NCBI GenBank assembly: GCA_017451385.1
Contig: JAFSPS010000010.1
Span: 37,217-101,216, forward strand
Direction: 5' to 3'
DNA length: 64,000 bases
Source: Bacteroidales bacterium
GTDB lineage: Bacteria; Bacteroidota; Bacteroidia; Bacteroidales; P3
Shown: piece by piece, positions 17,756-26,819 of the stretch
How positions within the stretch are numbered: position 1 is the stretch's first letter
Layout of the letters: every line of letters begins with the position of its first letter
Made by a program: the position numbers and the translations under genes
Notes under the pieces: model-generated
Told to the model about the DNA's origin: nothing
Database searches by the model: none
The model's input: only the letters and a program-made list of their open reading frames with translations

Positions 17756-18169
17756 TTATTTGTGGCTTTTAGCGACGAACTCAGCAGGGGTCATAACTAT
17801 AATTCCAAGGTCGCTAAAACCTTGTTTGTCGCGTGTAAGAATGACATCCGGATTGTTTGGCAGAGCAGAGAAATATTGCACAGCATCTTCAAAATCACAA
17901 TAATCTTTTCTTGCGGCATTCTCAATGGATAACCTATCTATGTTGGAGATAACAAACTTATCGCACAACCAGCGTATAACACGTAACACCTCATCTTTCT
18001 TGTACATTTTGCGCATGATATAGGCACAGTTTACAATTGTGAGAGCAGAAACCAAACATTGGATTTTATTGTGTTCGTGCAGAATAAGCACTTGTTTGAT
18101 GTCAGCGTGGAATGGTTGCCGCTCACAAACATAGTCAAGTAGGACGTTAGTGTCAAGAAAGACTTTCAT
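17756..18169 (-). CDS. PIN-domain toxin (VapC-like)
   Basis: 137-aa PIN-fold endoribonuclease, probable toxin of a type II toxin-antitoxin pair. Acidic active-site residues: D6 in FLDTNVLLDY, D95 in DYCDFEDAVQYF and D114 in LTRDKQGF, in the order and spacing of the family. The frame is open six codons upstream, but ATG at 18169 is chosen: it precedes the canonical MKVFLDTN start and overlaps the antitoxin stop as ATGA, which couples translation. A toxin usually cleaves tRNA or rRNA; the target here is unknown. Confidence 0.85.
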   Translation of the reverse strand: MKVFLDTNVLLDYVCERQPFHADIKQVLILHEHNKIQCLVSALTIVNCAYIMRKMYKKDEVLRVIRWLCDKFVISNIDRLSIENAARKDYCDFEDAVQYFSALPNNPDVILTRDKQGFSDLGIIVMTPAEFVAKSHK

Positions 18170-18444
18170 TTTGCACGTTCCTCCCACATCAGTTCAAGTT
18201 CCTTGTCGATGTCGAATCCATCTGGAGCAGCCCCCAATACCATTGAAAGCAACTCTTCCGATGGCTTGATGCCATCATCGATGTGAGGAAAGACCAACTT
18301 CTTTTTTTCTGTCTTTTCTTTTTTTTGAGCGTTTTGTGCTAGTTTTTCGGCCAGCCACAAACTATCAGTAGCCGAGAGGGAAAGCCCTTGCAAATAGTGC
18401 CATAGGTCGCCTATTGAGCCATTATATGTGGATGTTTTCATCAT
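18166..18444 (-). CDS. Antitoxin partner of the PIN toxin
   Basis: 92-aa (or 91-aa, two adjacent ATGs at 18444 and 18441) acidic-ended protein directly before the toxin with a 4-bp ATGA overlap. The N-terminal half contains the short segment LWHYLQGLSLSATDSLWLAEKL, a middle basic stretch and a C-terminal acidic tail (DIDKELELMWEERAK) suited to wrap the toxin. It resembles small antitoxins of Bacteroidota PIN systems in layout; no DNA-binding fold was certain. Its own promoter box lies at 18471-18478. Confidence 0.75.
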   Translation of the reverse strand: MMKTSTYNGSIGDLWHYLQGLSLSATDSLWLAEKLAQNAQKKEKTEKKKLVFPHIDDGIKPSEELLSMVLGAAPDGFDIDKELELMWEERAK

Positions 18445-18470
18445 AAAAATATCATTTGGAATGATAACTG

Positions 18471-18500
18471 CAAAAATACGATTTTTATTTGGTTTGGCAA
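18471..18500 (-). promoter_or_regulatory. Promoter of the toxin-antitoxin operon
   Basis: Minus-strand TATTTTTG (18471-18478) with a TTG 19 bp upstream (18498-18500). Confidence 0.7.
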
Positions 18501-18572
18501 ATTTATTTGTGAAAATGAGATAGGGCGATAGTTTGATTGATACCACTGTATAAGTTTTTTTTCAATGAAGAT

Positions 18573-18603
18573 TTGCATTATTTTAAGATTTTTTATATTT
18601 TTG
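18573..18603 (+). promoter_or_regulatory. Promoter of pruA
   Basis: TTG at 18573-18575, 20-bp spacer, TATTTTTG at 18596-18603; start codon at 18641. Confidence 0.75.
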
Positions 18604-18640
18604 TACTCTCAAATAATCAAAAAAATAAAACAAAAGTACT

Positions 18641-20275
18641 ATGAACAACACCATTTTTTCTTTCCCCAAACCACAGAATGAGCCAGTATTGGGTTATGCT
18701 CCCGGCAGCCCAGAGCGCAAGGCAATCCGCAAAGCCCTTGACGAACTATACAACACTGTAACTGAAATACCTATTATAATAGGTGGCAAAGAGATACGCA
18801 CAGGCAATATGGGCACCGTCGTGATGCCTACGGAGAACAAGCACGTGCTTGCCAACTACCATAAAGTAGGCGAGAAAGAGGTCCAGATGGCTATCGAGGC
18901 AGCTATGGAAGCCCGCAAGCAGTGGGCCGAGACACCGTGGATTGAACGCGCCAGCATCTGTCAAAAGATAGCTACGCTGATAGCAGGCAAATATCGTTAT
19001 CTGCTGAATGCCGCCACCATGCTGGGGCAAGGCAAGACCACCATGCAGGCTGAGATTGACAGTGCATGCGAGCTGGTTGATTTCCTGCGCTACAACGCGC
19101 ATTATATGTCGCAAATTTATGCCGACCAACCTATCAGTGACAAGGGCACGTTGAACTATGTTACCTATCGTCCACTCGAAGGCTTTGTCCTCGCCGTCAC
19201 GCCGTTCAACTTCACCTCCATAGCCAGCAACCTTGAGATGTCGCCCGTGCTAATGGGCAATGTGACGCTGTGGAAACCATCTACAACGGCATTGCTTTCC
19301 AACTACTTACTAATGAAAATCTACAAAGAAGCAGGTCTTCCCGATGGCGTAGTCAACTTCCTCCCTGGCAGCGGCGCACTTATCGGCAAGGTGGTGTTTG
19401 CAAGCCCCGACTTCGGCGGCGTGCATTTCACTGGCGGCACCAAGACCTTCAACGGGTTCTGGAAGAGCATCGGAGAAAACATCAACAACTATAAGACCTA
19501 TCCTAAAATTGTCGGCGAGACCGGCGGCAAAGACTTCATCTTTGCTCACAAGTCGGCCAATGTGCGTCAGGTGGCAACCGCTATCGTCCGTGGTGCCTTC
19601 GAGTATCAAGGACAGAAATGTTCGGCAGCCTCTCGTGCCTACATTCCTTCAAGCATGTGGCCTGAGGTGAAACAACTGGTAGGCGAGATGCTTGCCACTA
19701 TCAAGGTTGGCGACGTGCGCGACTTCTCCGCCTTCGTCAATGCCGTCATCGACGAGGCCTCGTTCGACAACTGCATGAACTACATCAACCATGCCAAAGA
19801 GAGTGCCGATGCCGAGATAGTGTTTGGTGGTACGGGCGACAAGAGCATAGGCTATTTCGTGCAACCAACCGTCATCCTCGCCAAGAAGCCCGACTATAAG
19901 TCGATGTGCGAAGAGATTTTCGGCCCCATCATCACCATCTATGTCTATGACGATGAGAAGTATGCCGAGACCCTTGAACTATGCAACAGCACATCGCCCT
20001 ACGCCCTCACCGGTGCTATCTTCAGCATAGACCGTAAGGCGTTGCACGAGGCATACGACATCCTCAAATATGCTGCTGGCAACATCTACTTCAACGACAA
20101 GCCCACAGGTGCTGTCGTCGGACAGCAGCCTTTTGGCGGTGCACGCGCCAGTGGCACCAACGACAAGGCAGGTTCCTACCTCAACCTGCTGCGCTGGGTC
20201 AGCCCGCAGGCTATCAAGGAGACTTTCGCTCCTGCCGAGGACTACAGCTATCCCTTCGTCAGCGATGCTGAATAA
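18641..20275 (+). CDS. pruA: L-glutamate gamma-semialdehyde (delta-1-pyrroline-5-carboxylate) dehydrogenase
   Basis: NAD-dependent aldehyde dehydrogenase that oxidises glutamate semialdehyde to glutamate, the second step of proline catabolism. 544 aa, the length of the stand-alone P5C dehydrogenase. The general-base Glu is E293 in VGETGGKDF and the catalytic Cys is C327 in YQGQKCSAASR; FTGGTKTF of the Rossmann fold and the C-terminal QQPFGGARASGTNDK match the P5CDH class. No proline dehydrogenase gene is adjacent. Strong promoter upstream and terminator hairpin downstream, so it is monocistronic. Confidence 0.93.
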   Translation: MNNTIFSFPKPQNEPVLGYAPGSPERKAIRKALDELYNTVTEIPIIIGGKEIRTGNMGTVVMPTENKHVLANYHKVGEKEVQMAIEAAMEARKQWAETPWIERASICQKIATLIAGKYRYLLNAATMLGQGKTTMQAEIDSACELVDFLRYNAHYMSQIYADQPISDKGTLNYVTYRPLEGFVLAVTPFNFTSIASNLEMSPVLMGNVTLWKPSTTALLSNYLLMKIYKEAGLPDGVVNFLPGSGALIGKVVFASPDFGGVHFTGGTKTFNGFWKSIGENINNYKTYPKIVGETGGKDFIFAHKSANVRQVATAIVRGAFEYQGQKCSAASRAYIPSSMWPEVKQLVGEMLATIKVGDVRDFSAFVNAVIDEASFDNCMNYINHAKESADAEIVFGGTGDKSIGYFVQPTVILAKKPDYKSMCEEIFGPIITIYVYDDEKYAETLELCNSTSPYALTGAIFSIDRKALHEAYDILKYAAGNIYFNDKPTGAVVGQQPFGGARASGTNDKAGSYLNLLRWVSPQAIKETFAPAEDYSYPFVSDAE

Positions 20276-20293
20276 AAAAAATAGTGCAAAAAA

Positions 20294-20328
20294 AAGAACG
20301 GGCAAGTCTCAATGACTTGCCCGTTCTT
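20294..20328. terminator. Bidirectional terminator between pruA and a convergent lipoprotein gene
   Basis: Perfect 15-bp stem (20294-20308 with 20314-20328) and 5-nt loop. On the minus strand it runs into TTCTTTTTTTTGC; on the plus strand only TTCTTG follows, so it is strongest for the minus-strand gene. Confidence 0.85.
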
Positions 20329-20359
20329 GTATTCTATCGTTTACAATCAGCAGTCCCAC

Positions 20360-20737
20360 TCACATCCCACTCATGAGAATGATTGAAACATGCTCGTCAC
20401 TGACACTCCCAACATAATCCTCCTTTAACGACATCTTGCAACGCTCTATTATACCAAGAAAGGACTCCATCTCTGGCCCATGCAATCTCAGCTGTTGCAA
20501 TCGTGCATCACTGTCAAGAGCCTTGAAATCATCCAACGAACGGACATCCTCATTTACGGCATAACGAAAAACAACTGTGTCGCCTAACACTATAGCTTCC
20601 GTAGCCACAACACCATCATCAACAATTGCAGGATAATAATGATTGATTTCGGAAACAGTGTTCTCTATGGTATGCCTGTTAAAATCAGCACACCCCAAAA
20701 GAGCAACAATACAAATGATAATGACGATTTTTTTCAT
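20360..20737 (-). CDS. Small lipoprotein, unknown
   Basis: 125-aa predicted lipoprotein with leader MKKIVIIICIVALLGC and the lipid Cys at residue 16. The mature part is about 110 residues, mixed helix/strand, no recognised family. The frame is open ten codons upstream, but the ATG at 20737 gives the clean leader. Divergent from purC and convergent with pruA, sharing the terminator with the latter. Confidence 0.65.
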   Translation of the reverse strand: MKKIVIIICIVALLGCADFNRHTIENTVSEINHYYPAIVDDGVVATEAIVLGDTVVFRYAVNEDVRSLDDFKALDSDARLQQLRLHGPEMESFLGIIERCKMSLKEDYVGSVSDEHVSIILMSGM

Positions 20738-20920
20738 AAGATATTTGATACTTTCAAAAAAAAACATCTATTTGCAACAATCCGCTAATCCATATAACTA
20801 ATATAATAAACGCATAATCATAGTTATAAATTACATCCGCAAACAAATAAATAGAACAAGATTGAAATGTATATATCTGTTTTGTGAAAAAAATACGGCG
20901 CAACGCATCAAAAAAAAATA

Positions 20921-20928
20921 TATTTTTG
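20921..20928 (+). promoter_or_regulatory. Promoter -7 box of purC
   Basis: TATTTTTG, 43 nt before the purC ATG. Confidence 0.65.
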
Positions 20929-20971
20929 CATTTCATTCTATTGCTTAATAAAACATAAAACACAATAAATC

Positions 20972-21919
20972 ATGCAGGCAATAACCAAAACCAACTTTCA
21001 TTTTCCAAAACAGAAAAGCCTTTATGTAGGAAAGGTTCGTGATGTATATAATATTGATGATAAGTATATGGCCATGGTAGTGAGCGACCGCATATCGGCA
21101 TTCGATGTCGTGTTGCCCAAAGGCATACCCTATAAAGGACAAGTGCTCAACCAAATAGCCGCCAAATTTCTTGATGCTACAGCCGATATCCTGCCCAACT
21201 GGAAGATTGCTACACCTGACCCTATGGTTACCGTAGGTCTAAAGTGTGAAGGCTTTCGCGTTGAGATGATTGTACGCGGTTATCTCGCCGGCAGCGCATG
21301 GCGCGAATATAAGGCAGGCGCACGCACCCTCTGCGGCGTACCGCTGCCCGAAGGCATGGTGGAGAATCAGAAATTCCCAACGCCGATAGTGACACCTACT
21401 ACCAAGGCGGACGAGGGACATGACGAGAATATCTCGCGCGAAGAAATTATACGCACAGGCCTCGTTTCCAAAGAAGACTACGACCAGCTGGAGTACTATG
21501 CCCTTGCACTCTTTGAGCGTGGCACCAAGATGGCCGCCGAGAAAGGGTTGATTCTCGTTGATACTAAATACGAGTTTGGCAAACGCGATGGCAAAATCTA
21601 TCTCATCGACGAGATACATACACCCGACAGCAGCCGCTATTTCTATGCCGAAGGCTATGAGGAGCGTCTTGCCAAAGGCGAGCATCAACGTCAGCTCTCC
21701 AAAGAATTTGTACGTGAATGGCTTATGTCAAACGGCTTCCAAGGCAAAGAGGGACAGCAGGTGCCTGAGATGACGGACGAGATTGTCAACAGCATCACCG
21801 ACCGTTATATCGAGCTCTACGAGCACATCACTGGCGAGAAGTTCCAGAAAGCCGAAGACTGCCACGATGTTGCAGCACGTATCGAAAAGAATGTTACCAA
21901 CTGCTTAAACAGCCTATAA
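20972..21919 (+). CDS. purC: Phosphoribosylaminoimidazole-succinocarboxamide (SAICAR) synthase
   Basis: Purine biosynthesis enzyme joining CAIR and aspartate with ATP. 315 aa, the longer form found in Bacteroidota and yeast-like PurC. Diagnostic segments: GKVRDVY near residue 20, [37 protein letters not shown] and [13 protein letters not shown], which hold the ATP and substrate sites. The next gene begins 12 nt after its stop, so a two-gene operon with the transporter is likely. Confidence 0.95.
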   Translation: MQAITKTNFHFPKQKSLYVGKVRDVYNIDDKYMAMVVSDRISAFDVVLPKGIPYKGQVLNQIAAKFLDATADILPNWKIATPDPMVTVGLKCEGFRVEMIVRGYLAGSAWREYKAGARTLCGVPLPEGMVENQKFPTPIVTPTTKADEGHDENISREEIIRTGLVSKEDYDQLEYYALALFERGTKMAAEKGLILVDTKYEFGKRDGKIYLIDEIHTPDSSRYFYAEGYEERLAKGEHQRQLSKEFVREWLMSNGFQGKEGQQVPEMTDEIVNSITDRYIELYEHITGEKFQKAEDCHDVAARIEKNVTNCLNSL

Positions 21920-21931
21920 AATACAACGACT

Positions 21932-23542
21932 GTGAAGCGCATACCACATACCTTCACTATCGTCTTTGCGCTAATAATCATCGCCGCCGTATGCACATGG
22001 TTTGTGCCCGGCGGCGAATTTGTGCGCGAGACAATAGAAGTGCACAATGCCGACGGCAGCACCTCCACACGCCAAGTAGTGCAGAACAATTCGTTCCACT
22101 ATGTGGATAGCCAGCCACAGACATGGCAGGTGTTCTCATCCCTTTTCAACGGTTTCTGTGACAAGGCCGACATCATCATTTTTATTTTCATGGTGGGGGG
22201 CGCCTTCTGGATACTCAACAACAGCCATGCAATAGATGTCGGTGTGATGGCCTTCCTGAGGCGTATGCAACGTCTGAATCGTTATCGCCTGATACGTCAT
22301 CTTGGGACCGACAATATCATCATCACACTTGTTATGCTGATGTTCAGCCTCTTCGGTGCTGTCTTCGGCATGAGCGAGGAGACGATAGCATTCTCTGTCA
22401 TCTTTGTACCCCTCGCCGTTTCTATGGGGTACGACTCTATCGTGGGCCTTTGCATGTGCTATGTGGCAGCGCACATAGGCTTTGCTGGCGCAGTACTCAA
22501 CCCCTTCACCATTGGCATCGCTCAGGGAATTGCCGACTTGCCCATTTTCTCCGGCATGGAGTATAGGATGCTCTGTTGGGTTATGCTTACCGTCATAGGC
22601 ATAACCTTCGTGCTATGGTATGCTCACCGCATCAAAGCAGACCCACACCTCTCTCCCGTACACGGTATAGACGAATATTGGCGCAACAGGGTGCAACAAC
22701 AGGATGCCAACCCCGTAGTATATAGTTCGCCACGTGTGGCATGGATTGTCTATGCTGCCATAGCGGCTGTACTCATTTATGTCGCCATAGCCTACCCGAC
22801 AACGACTATCGGCATTGGCAACATACAAACCACATTGCCAATAATACCCATCCTTGCTGTACTCTTTGTCGTTACTGCTTTTCCTGCGCTACGCAAGTCT
22901 GTACATTTCTTCATACTCGATATACTTCTTTTCACAATATTCTTTCTTGTGGTTGGCGTACTGGGCTACGGATGGTATGTCACAGAGATTTCAGCCCTAT
23001 TTCTCGCTATGGGTCTGCTTTCTGGCATCGCCGACAGCCAGAGTGCCGACAGCTTGGCAAAACTTTTTCTCGACGGATGTAAAGACATTCTCTCGGCGGC
23101 ACTTGTCGTCGGTCTTGCCAGTGGCATCATCTTTATTCTGCGCGATGGCAAGATTATAGATACCATGCTTTACGCCCTCAGCAATTCGCTATCCGAGATG
23201 GGCACCGTGGCATCAGTAGGCGTGATGTATGGGTTCCAGACACTGCTCAACATCGTGATGCCATCGGGTTCTGCCAAAGCGGCACTAACCATGCCCATCA
23301 TGGCGCAGTTTGCCGACCTTATTAACATATCACGACAGACTACCGTCCTTGCATTCCAGTTCGGTGATGGATTTACTAACATGCTCACTCCTACCAGTGG
23401 AGTGCTGATAGGCTGTCTCGGCGTGGCTCGCATCCCCTACGGCACATGGCTGAAATGGGTATGGAAGTTTATCCTTGCACTTATCGTGATAGGATTTCTA
23501 CTCCTACTACCAACCATCTATCTAAATTTCCCCGGATTTTGA
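21932..23542 (+). CDS. YfcC-family (DcuC-type) membrane transporter
   Basis: 536-aa integral membrane protein of the C4-dicarboxylate/arginine-type DcuC superfamily, subgroup YfcC. Hydrophobic helices begin at residue 6 and run through the protein; family marks include TWFVPGGEFVRE after helix one, FGMSEETIAFSVIFVPL, and a final NIVMPSGSAKAALTMPIM and FGDGFTNMLTPTSGVLIGCL, the paired substrate-binding hairpins. Substrate (peptide, amino acid or organic acid) cannot be told. It starts with GTG at 21932, as no in-frame ATG lies between the purC stop and the first helix. Confidence 0.85.
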   Translation: MKRIPHTFTIVFALIIIAAVCTWFVPGGEFVRETIEVHNADGSTSTRQVVQNNSFHYVDSQPQTWQVFSSLFNGFCDKADIIIFIFMVGGAFWILNNSHAIDVGVMAFLRRMQRLNRYRLIRHLGTDNIIITLVMLMFSLFGAVFGMSEETIAFSVIFVPLAVSMGYDSIVGLCMCYVAAHIGFAGAVLNPFTIGIAQGIADLPIFSGMEYRMLCWVMLTVIGITFVLWYAHRIKADPHLSPVHGIDEYWRNRVQQQDANPVVYSSPRVAWIVYAAIAAVLIYVAIAYPTTTIGIGNIQTTLPIIPILAVLFVVTAFPALRKSVHFFILDILLFTIFFLVVGVLGYGWYVTEISALFLAMGLLSGIADSQSADSLAKLFLDGCKDILSAALVVGLASGIIFILRDGKIIDTMLYALSNSLSEMGTVASVGVMYGFQTLLNIVMPSGSAKAALTMPIMAQFADLINISRQTTVLAFQFGDGFTNMLTPTSGVLIGCLGVARIPYGTWLKWVWKFILALIVIGFLLLLPTIYLNFPGF

Positions 23543-23548
23543 AAATAC

Positions 23549-23588
23549 CAAAAGAAGGTCTGCATCGCTTCATGCAGACCTTCTTTTG
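23549..23588. terminator. Bidirectional terminator between transporter and TlpA-like gene
   Basis: Perfect 17-bp stem (23549-23565 with 23572-23588) with hexaloop CGCTTC, between convergent genes; the arms end in runs of four A and four T. Confidence 0.88.
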
Positions 23589-23636
23589 TATCGTCCAGCT
23601 CATTAGATGCAGACATCCATGCGCCCTGAAAAGAGG

Positions 23637-24992
23637 CTACTGCTGCAATGCTTGGTCAAGGACAGCAAATATTTGTTCGTCAGAAGGACGTGGTGCATTG
23701 AAGGATAGAAGTTTGCCGTCCTTGTCAATAAGCAGAAAACGAGGTATGCTGTTAATTTGATAGTTCTGCACGAGTGCGCTGTTCTGTGGGTCATTGATAA
23801 TGTATTGGGGCCACGGGGCACGGTCTATAGTTATTTTTTCAAGCCACGATGCCCTATTGTCATCAATGCTGACGCTAACAATCATTATGTCTTTATTGTT
23901 GCGGTAGTGCTGATAGACGTTCTCCAAATGCGGAATCTCGTTGAGGCAGGGGCGGCACCATGTAGCCCAAACGTCAATATATATAACTTTGCCTTTTAGG
24001 TCACTCAGCATCACACGCTTGCCCGAAGCATCATACATATCGAAATCCTTTGCCGGACGCCCGATGCCAATAGCCATTACCGATTTATAATATTCGTCAA
24101 CATCCGACGGAATTTCACGTGACGAATTGGCACGCAGATAGGCGGCATATACATCCTCAATATTTTCAGGCATCTGTTGCAAAATAGTTTTTATCATCAT
24201 GTCCGATGTTTTTTCTACCATTAGAGGATTTTCATAGAGCGTCGGCAATTGGCTGAAGATTTCTACATCTCGAACCTCTGGCGACAACTGATTCTCGTAG
24301 TAGTACATGGCATATAGGAGAGCGATATTCTCATTGTTGTTGCGGTCGGCCTCATTTGCAAAGGCGTCGAAGTCTGCATCCTTCACATTACTGACGCTGG
24401 TGAACCAAAACAATGACTCCTGCTCGCGTAGCTCGTAGAGGTTTTTGACCATATTGCGGAATGTGGTGCTTCCGACAGCATCATAAAGATGCAACACGCT
24501 ATCTACAGAATGATGCAACGTGTTACGATACTGTTCGAAAGACCATTCATGTCCCATTGCCGCCATGATGGTGTTGTTCTGAGCATCGTAGTAGCTGGCA
24601 GTCTGCAGCAAGTCCATAACATCCTTGTTGTCGCCCTCATAGTCCACTTTACACACCATGCGGGTTACATTCATTGCCGTCTCTGGCGCAAACGAAAGCT
24701 TCATTGTGCCCTTCATGCCTTTTTCGACATAGAGTTTGAAACCACTTTCCGGCTGACTGAAAACAACGAAATAGATATGTGGCTCGGAAGCATCAATGTC
24801 CCATGTATAGGACCCGTCTGATGCCACTTCGAGGTCAACAAATTCGCCATCCATAGTCACAACATCCATCATAGACACCTTCGCTCCGGAATAGTTCTCT
24901 ATTGTTCCCGTGAAATGAGCCTGTTTTGATGTACATGAGAAAAATAGTGATGCGATTAGAATAAAAAAGAAAAAAGAAAGACTGTGTTTCAT
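23637..24992 (-). CDS. TlpA-like thioredoxin-domain lipoprotein
   Basis: 451-aa predicted lipoprotein, leader MKHSLSFFFFILIASLFFSC with Cys at residue 20. N-terminal part resembles the DUF4369 beta domain of Bacteroidales thiol-disulfide lipoproteins (TGTIENYSGAKVSM, then a strand with MKGTMKLSF). Then a long helical linker and a C-terminal TlpA/AhpC-type thioredoxin domain with the redox motif WATWCRPC and the cis-Pro segment NSIPRFLLIDKDG. It acts at the periplasmic face as reductase or isomerase. The ATG at 24992 is chosen over upstream in-frame codons for the leader. It follows the OppA-like gene by 55 bp, probably an operon. Confidence 0.85.
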   Translation of the reverse strand: MKHSLSFFFFILIASLFFSCTSKQAHFTGTIENYSGAKVSMMDVVTMDGEFVDLEVASDGSYTWDIDASEPHIYFVVFSQPESGFKLYVEKGMKGTMKLSFAPETAMNVTRMVCKVDYEGDNKDVMDLLQTASYYDAQNNTIMAAMGHEWSFEQYRNTLHHSVDSVLHLYDAVGSTTFRNMVKNLYELREQESLFWFTSVSNVKDADFDAFANEADRNNNENIALLYAMYYYENQLSPEVRDVEIFSQLPTLYENPLMVEKTSDMMIKTILQQMPENIEDVYAAYLRANSSREIPSDVDEYYKSVMAIGIGRPAKDFDMYDASGKRVMLSDLKGKVIYIDVWATWCRPCLNEIPHLENVYQHYRNNKDIMIVSVSIDDNRASWLEKITIDRAPWPQYIINDPQNSALVQNYQINSIPRFLLIDKDGKLLSFNAPRPSDEQIFAVLDQALQQ

Positions 24993-25047
24993 AAATATAT
25001 GTATTAGTGTATTAAATTGTTTGTTTCGATGAAATAACGAGCGGCTA

Positions 25048-26724
25048 TCAGTCATTATCTATAACGACATGACGCAGGTCAAGAGCATTCAAGGCATTAG
25101 TTTGTAGTCCATGCACATTCTTGTGCGTGAAATGCAGTATTTGGTCATAATACAGCACCACCACAGGAGCCTCCTGCATCAGCAGGCGGTCCATCTGTTT
25201 GTATATCTCCGTACGCTGCGTATCGTTGCTGGTGCTTCGTGCCCTATCGTATAGATTGTCGAACGTGCGGCTGCTGAAATGAGTGTAATTTGGTCCATCA
25301 GGAGCAAAATTGCGACTATAGAAGAGCGACAAATAGTTCTCGGCATCCGGATAATCGGCAATCCACGACTTGCGGAACCATGCACTCTTGCCTTGTGCAA
25401 TTTGCTCACTCAATGCCGCCGGAGGATTTACGTCAATCTTTATCCGAATCCCAACCAGTTCCAGCTGTTGTTGTATGTATTTGCAAAGGTCCAAATAATT
25501 TGCCGTAGTGCTTATGGTCAGCTCTGGCAGTCCTTTTCCTCCCGGGTAGCCTGCCTCCGAGAGCAGTTTGCGAGCTTTGGCAGGGTCATACGTATATTGC
25601 GGACCCATCGTGGTGTCAAATCCCGGCAGCCCTTTGGGAATGAAGCCATAGACACCGGGGGTGCCGATGCCATTGCGCAGGTATTTCATCATCTTCTCGC
25701 GGTCAAAACCGAAATTTATCGCTTGACGAATACGGCGGTCAAGGAGAGGACTGTCGTTGCCATCCATTTTGAAACCGAGATATTCTGTGTTAAGAAATGG
25801 TATGCTCACCATGTCTATGCGGTCGGCATATTTACTTTTCAGCTGCCCCGTGCGCGTAAGTATCTCGTCTTTGTATGAGGCGTCGAGGGAGTTCATGAAA
25901 TCCAGATTGCCTTTGACAAATTCAAGGAACGAGGTCTGACGGTCTATGATAAACGTGATGGCTACAGCATCAAGGTAGGGGAGTGCGTGTCCCTGCTCAT
26001 CACGTTCAAAATAATTGTCATTTCTCCGCATCACCATCTTTACGCTCTCTTTCCACAGTTGAAGGCGGAATGGACCCGTGCCACACGGATGCTGGCGGAA
26101 ATCTTCGCCATAATGCGCCACGACCTCTTGCGGCACCACGCTGCAGTATGGCATGCTCAGCAATCCGAGAAAGGGACTGAATGGCTCCTTGAGACGAATA
26201 ACGAACGTAGTATCGTCGGGAGCGGTAAAACCATTCTCCTCAACCTCGTTGAAAATCCATAGTCCTGGTGAGGCCACCTTCGGGTCAAGTATTCGGTTGA
26301 GGCTATATACAAAATCCGCTGCTACAACACGGCGTGTAGAGTCTGGTGTGCCGAAAAGCGCGTTCTTGTGAAAAAAAACATCGTCGCGCAATGTAAAAGT
26401 ATATGTGCGACCGTCGGAAGAGATTGTCCAGCTCTTGGCGAGGCAAGGCTGCGGATTGAGGTTGCCGTCCAATTGTATCAACCCATTATATAGTTGGCTG
26501 CATGCCCAGTTGAGTGCTTGATTTTTGGAATAGGCAGGGTCAAGCGTTGTGATGCCGGCAGCTTCATTGTATCTAAAAATCATCTTGCCAGCCGCAGGGT
26601 CTTTACCTCGACAGGCGACAAATATTAAGGGCATTAAGAAAAAAAGAAGAGAGCCCCTATTTAACAAAACACTTGAAACCAACCTCTTACCGTCTTTTAG
26701 AGAAAATATAGAAGATTCAATCAT
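25048..26724 (-). CDS. OppA-type peptide ABC transporter substrate-binding lipoprotein
   Basis: 558-aa solute-binding protein of the SBP_bac_5 (peptide/nickel) family, with lipobox LIFVAC. Typical segments: ITTLDPAYSKNQALNW, LAKSWTISSDGRTYTFTLRD, GTGPFRLQLWK, DRRIRQAINFGFDREK and YDPAKARKLLSEAGYPGG. Start ATG 26724 puts a basic stretch and a hydrophobic segment before the Cys; an upstream in-frame extension would overlap the previous terminator and is rejected. No permease or ATPase gene is adjacent, so it is an orphan binding protein or has another partner, perhaps the co-transcribed TlpA-like protein. Confidence 0.88.
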   Translation of the reverse strand: MIESSIFSLKDGKRLVSSVLLNRGSLLFFLMPLIFVACRGKDPAAGKMIFRYNEAAGITTLDPAYSKNQALNWACSQLYNGLIQLDGNLNPQPCLAKSWTISSDGRTYTFTLRDDVFFHKNALFGTPDSTRRVVAADFVYSLNRILDPKVASPGLWIFNEVEENGFTAPDDTTFVIRLKEPFSPFLGLLSMPYCSVVPQEVVAHYGEDFRQHPCGTGPFRLQLWKESVKMVMRRNDNYFERDEQGHALPYLDAVAITFIIDRQTSFLEFVKGNLDFMNSLDASYKDEILTRTGQLKSKYADRIDMVSIPFLNTEYLGFKMDGNDSPLLDRRIRQAINFGFDREKMMKYLRNGIGTPGVYGFIPKGLPGFDTTMGPQYTYDPAKARKLLSEAGYPGGKGLPELTISTTANYLDLCKYIQQQLELVGIRIKIDVNPPAALSEQIAQGKSAWFRKSWIADYPDAENYLSLFYSRNFAPDGPNYTHFSSRTFDNLYDRARSTSNDTQRTEIYKQMDRLLMQEAPVVVLYYDQILHFTHKNVHGLQTNALNALDLRHVVIDND

Positions 26725-26770
26725 ATAACAAAAGTCGTAAAAATAAATGACTTTACAAATCAAAAAAAAG

Positions 26771-26794
26771 GCGAGATAGCCACAGCCATCTCGC
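26771..26794 (-). terminator. Terminator of the VWA/macro-like gene
   Basis: On the minus strand a 10-bp stem GCGAGATGGC/GCTATCTCGC (one G.U) with loop TGTG followed by CTTTTTTTTG. Confidence 0.8.
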
Positions 26795-26819
26795 TCAAAA
26801 AAATAAAAAAGAATTATTA

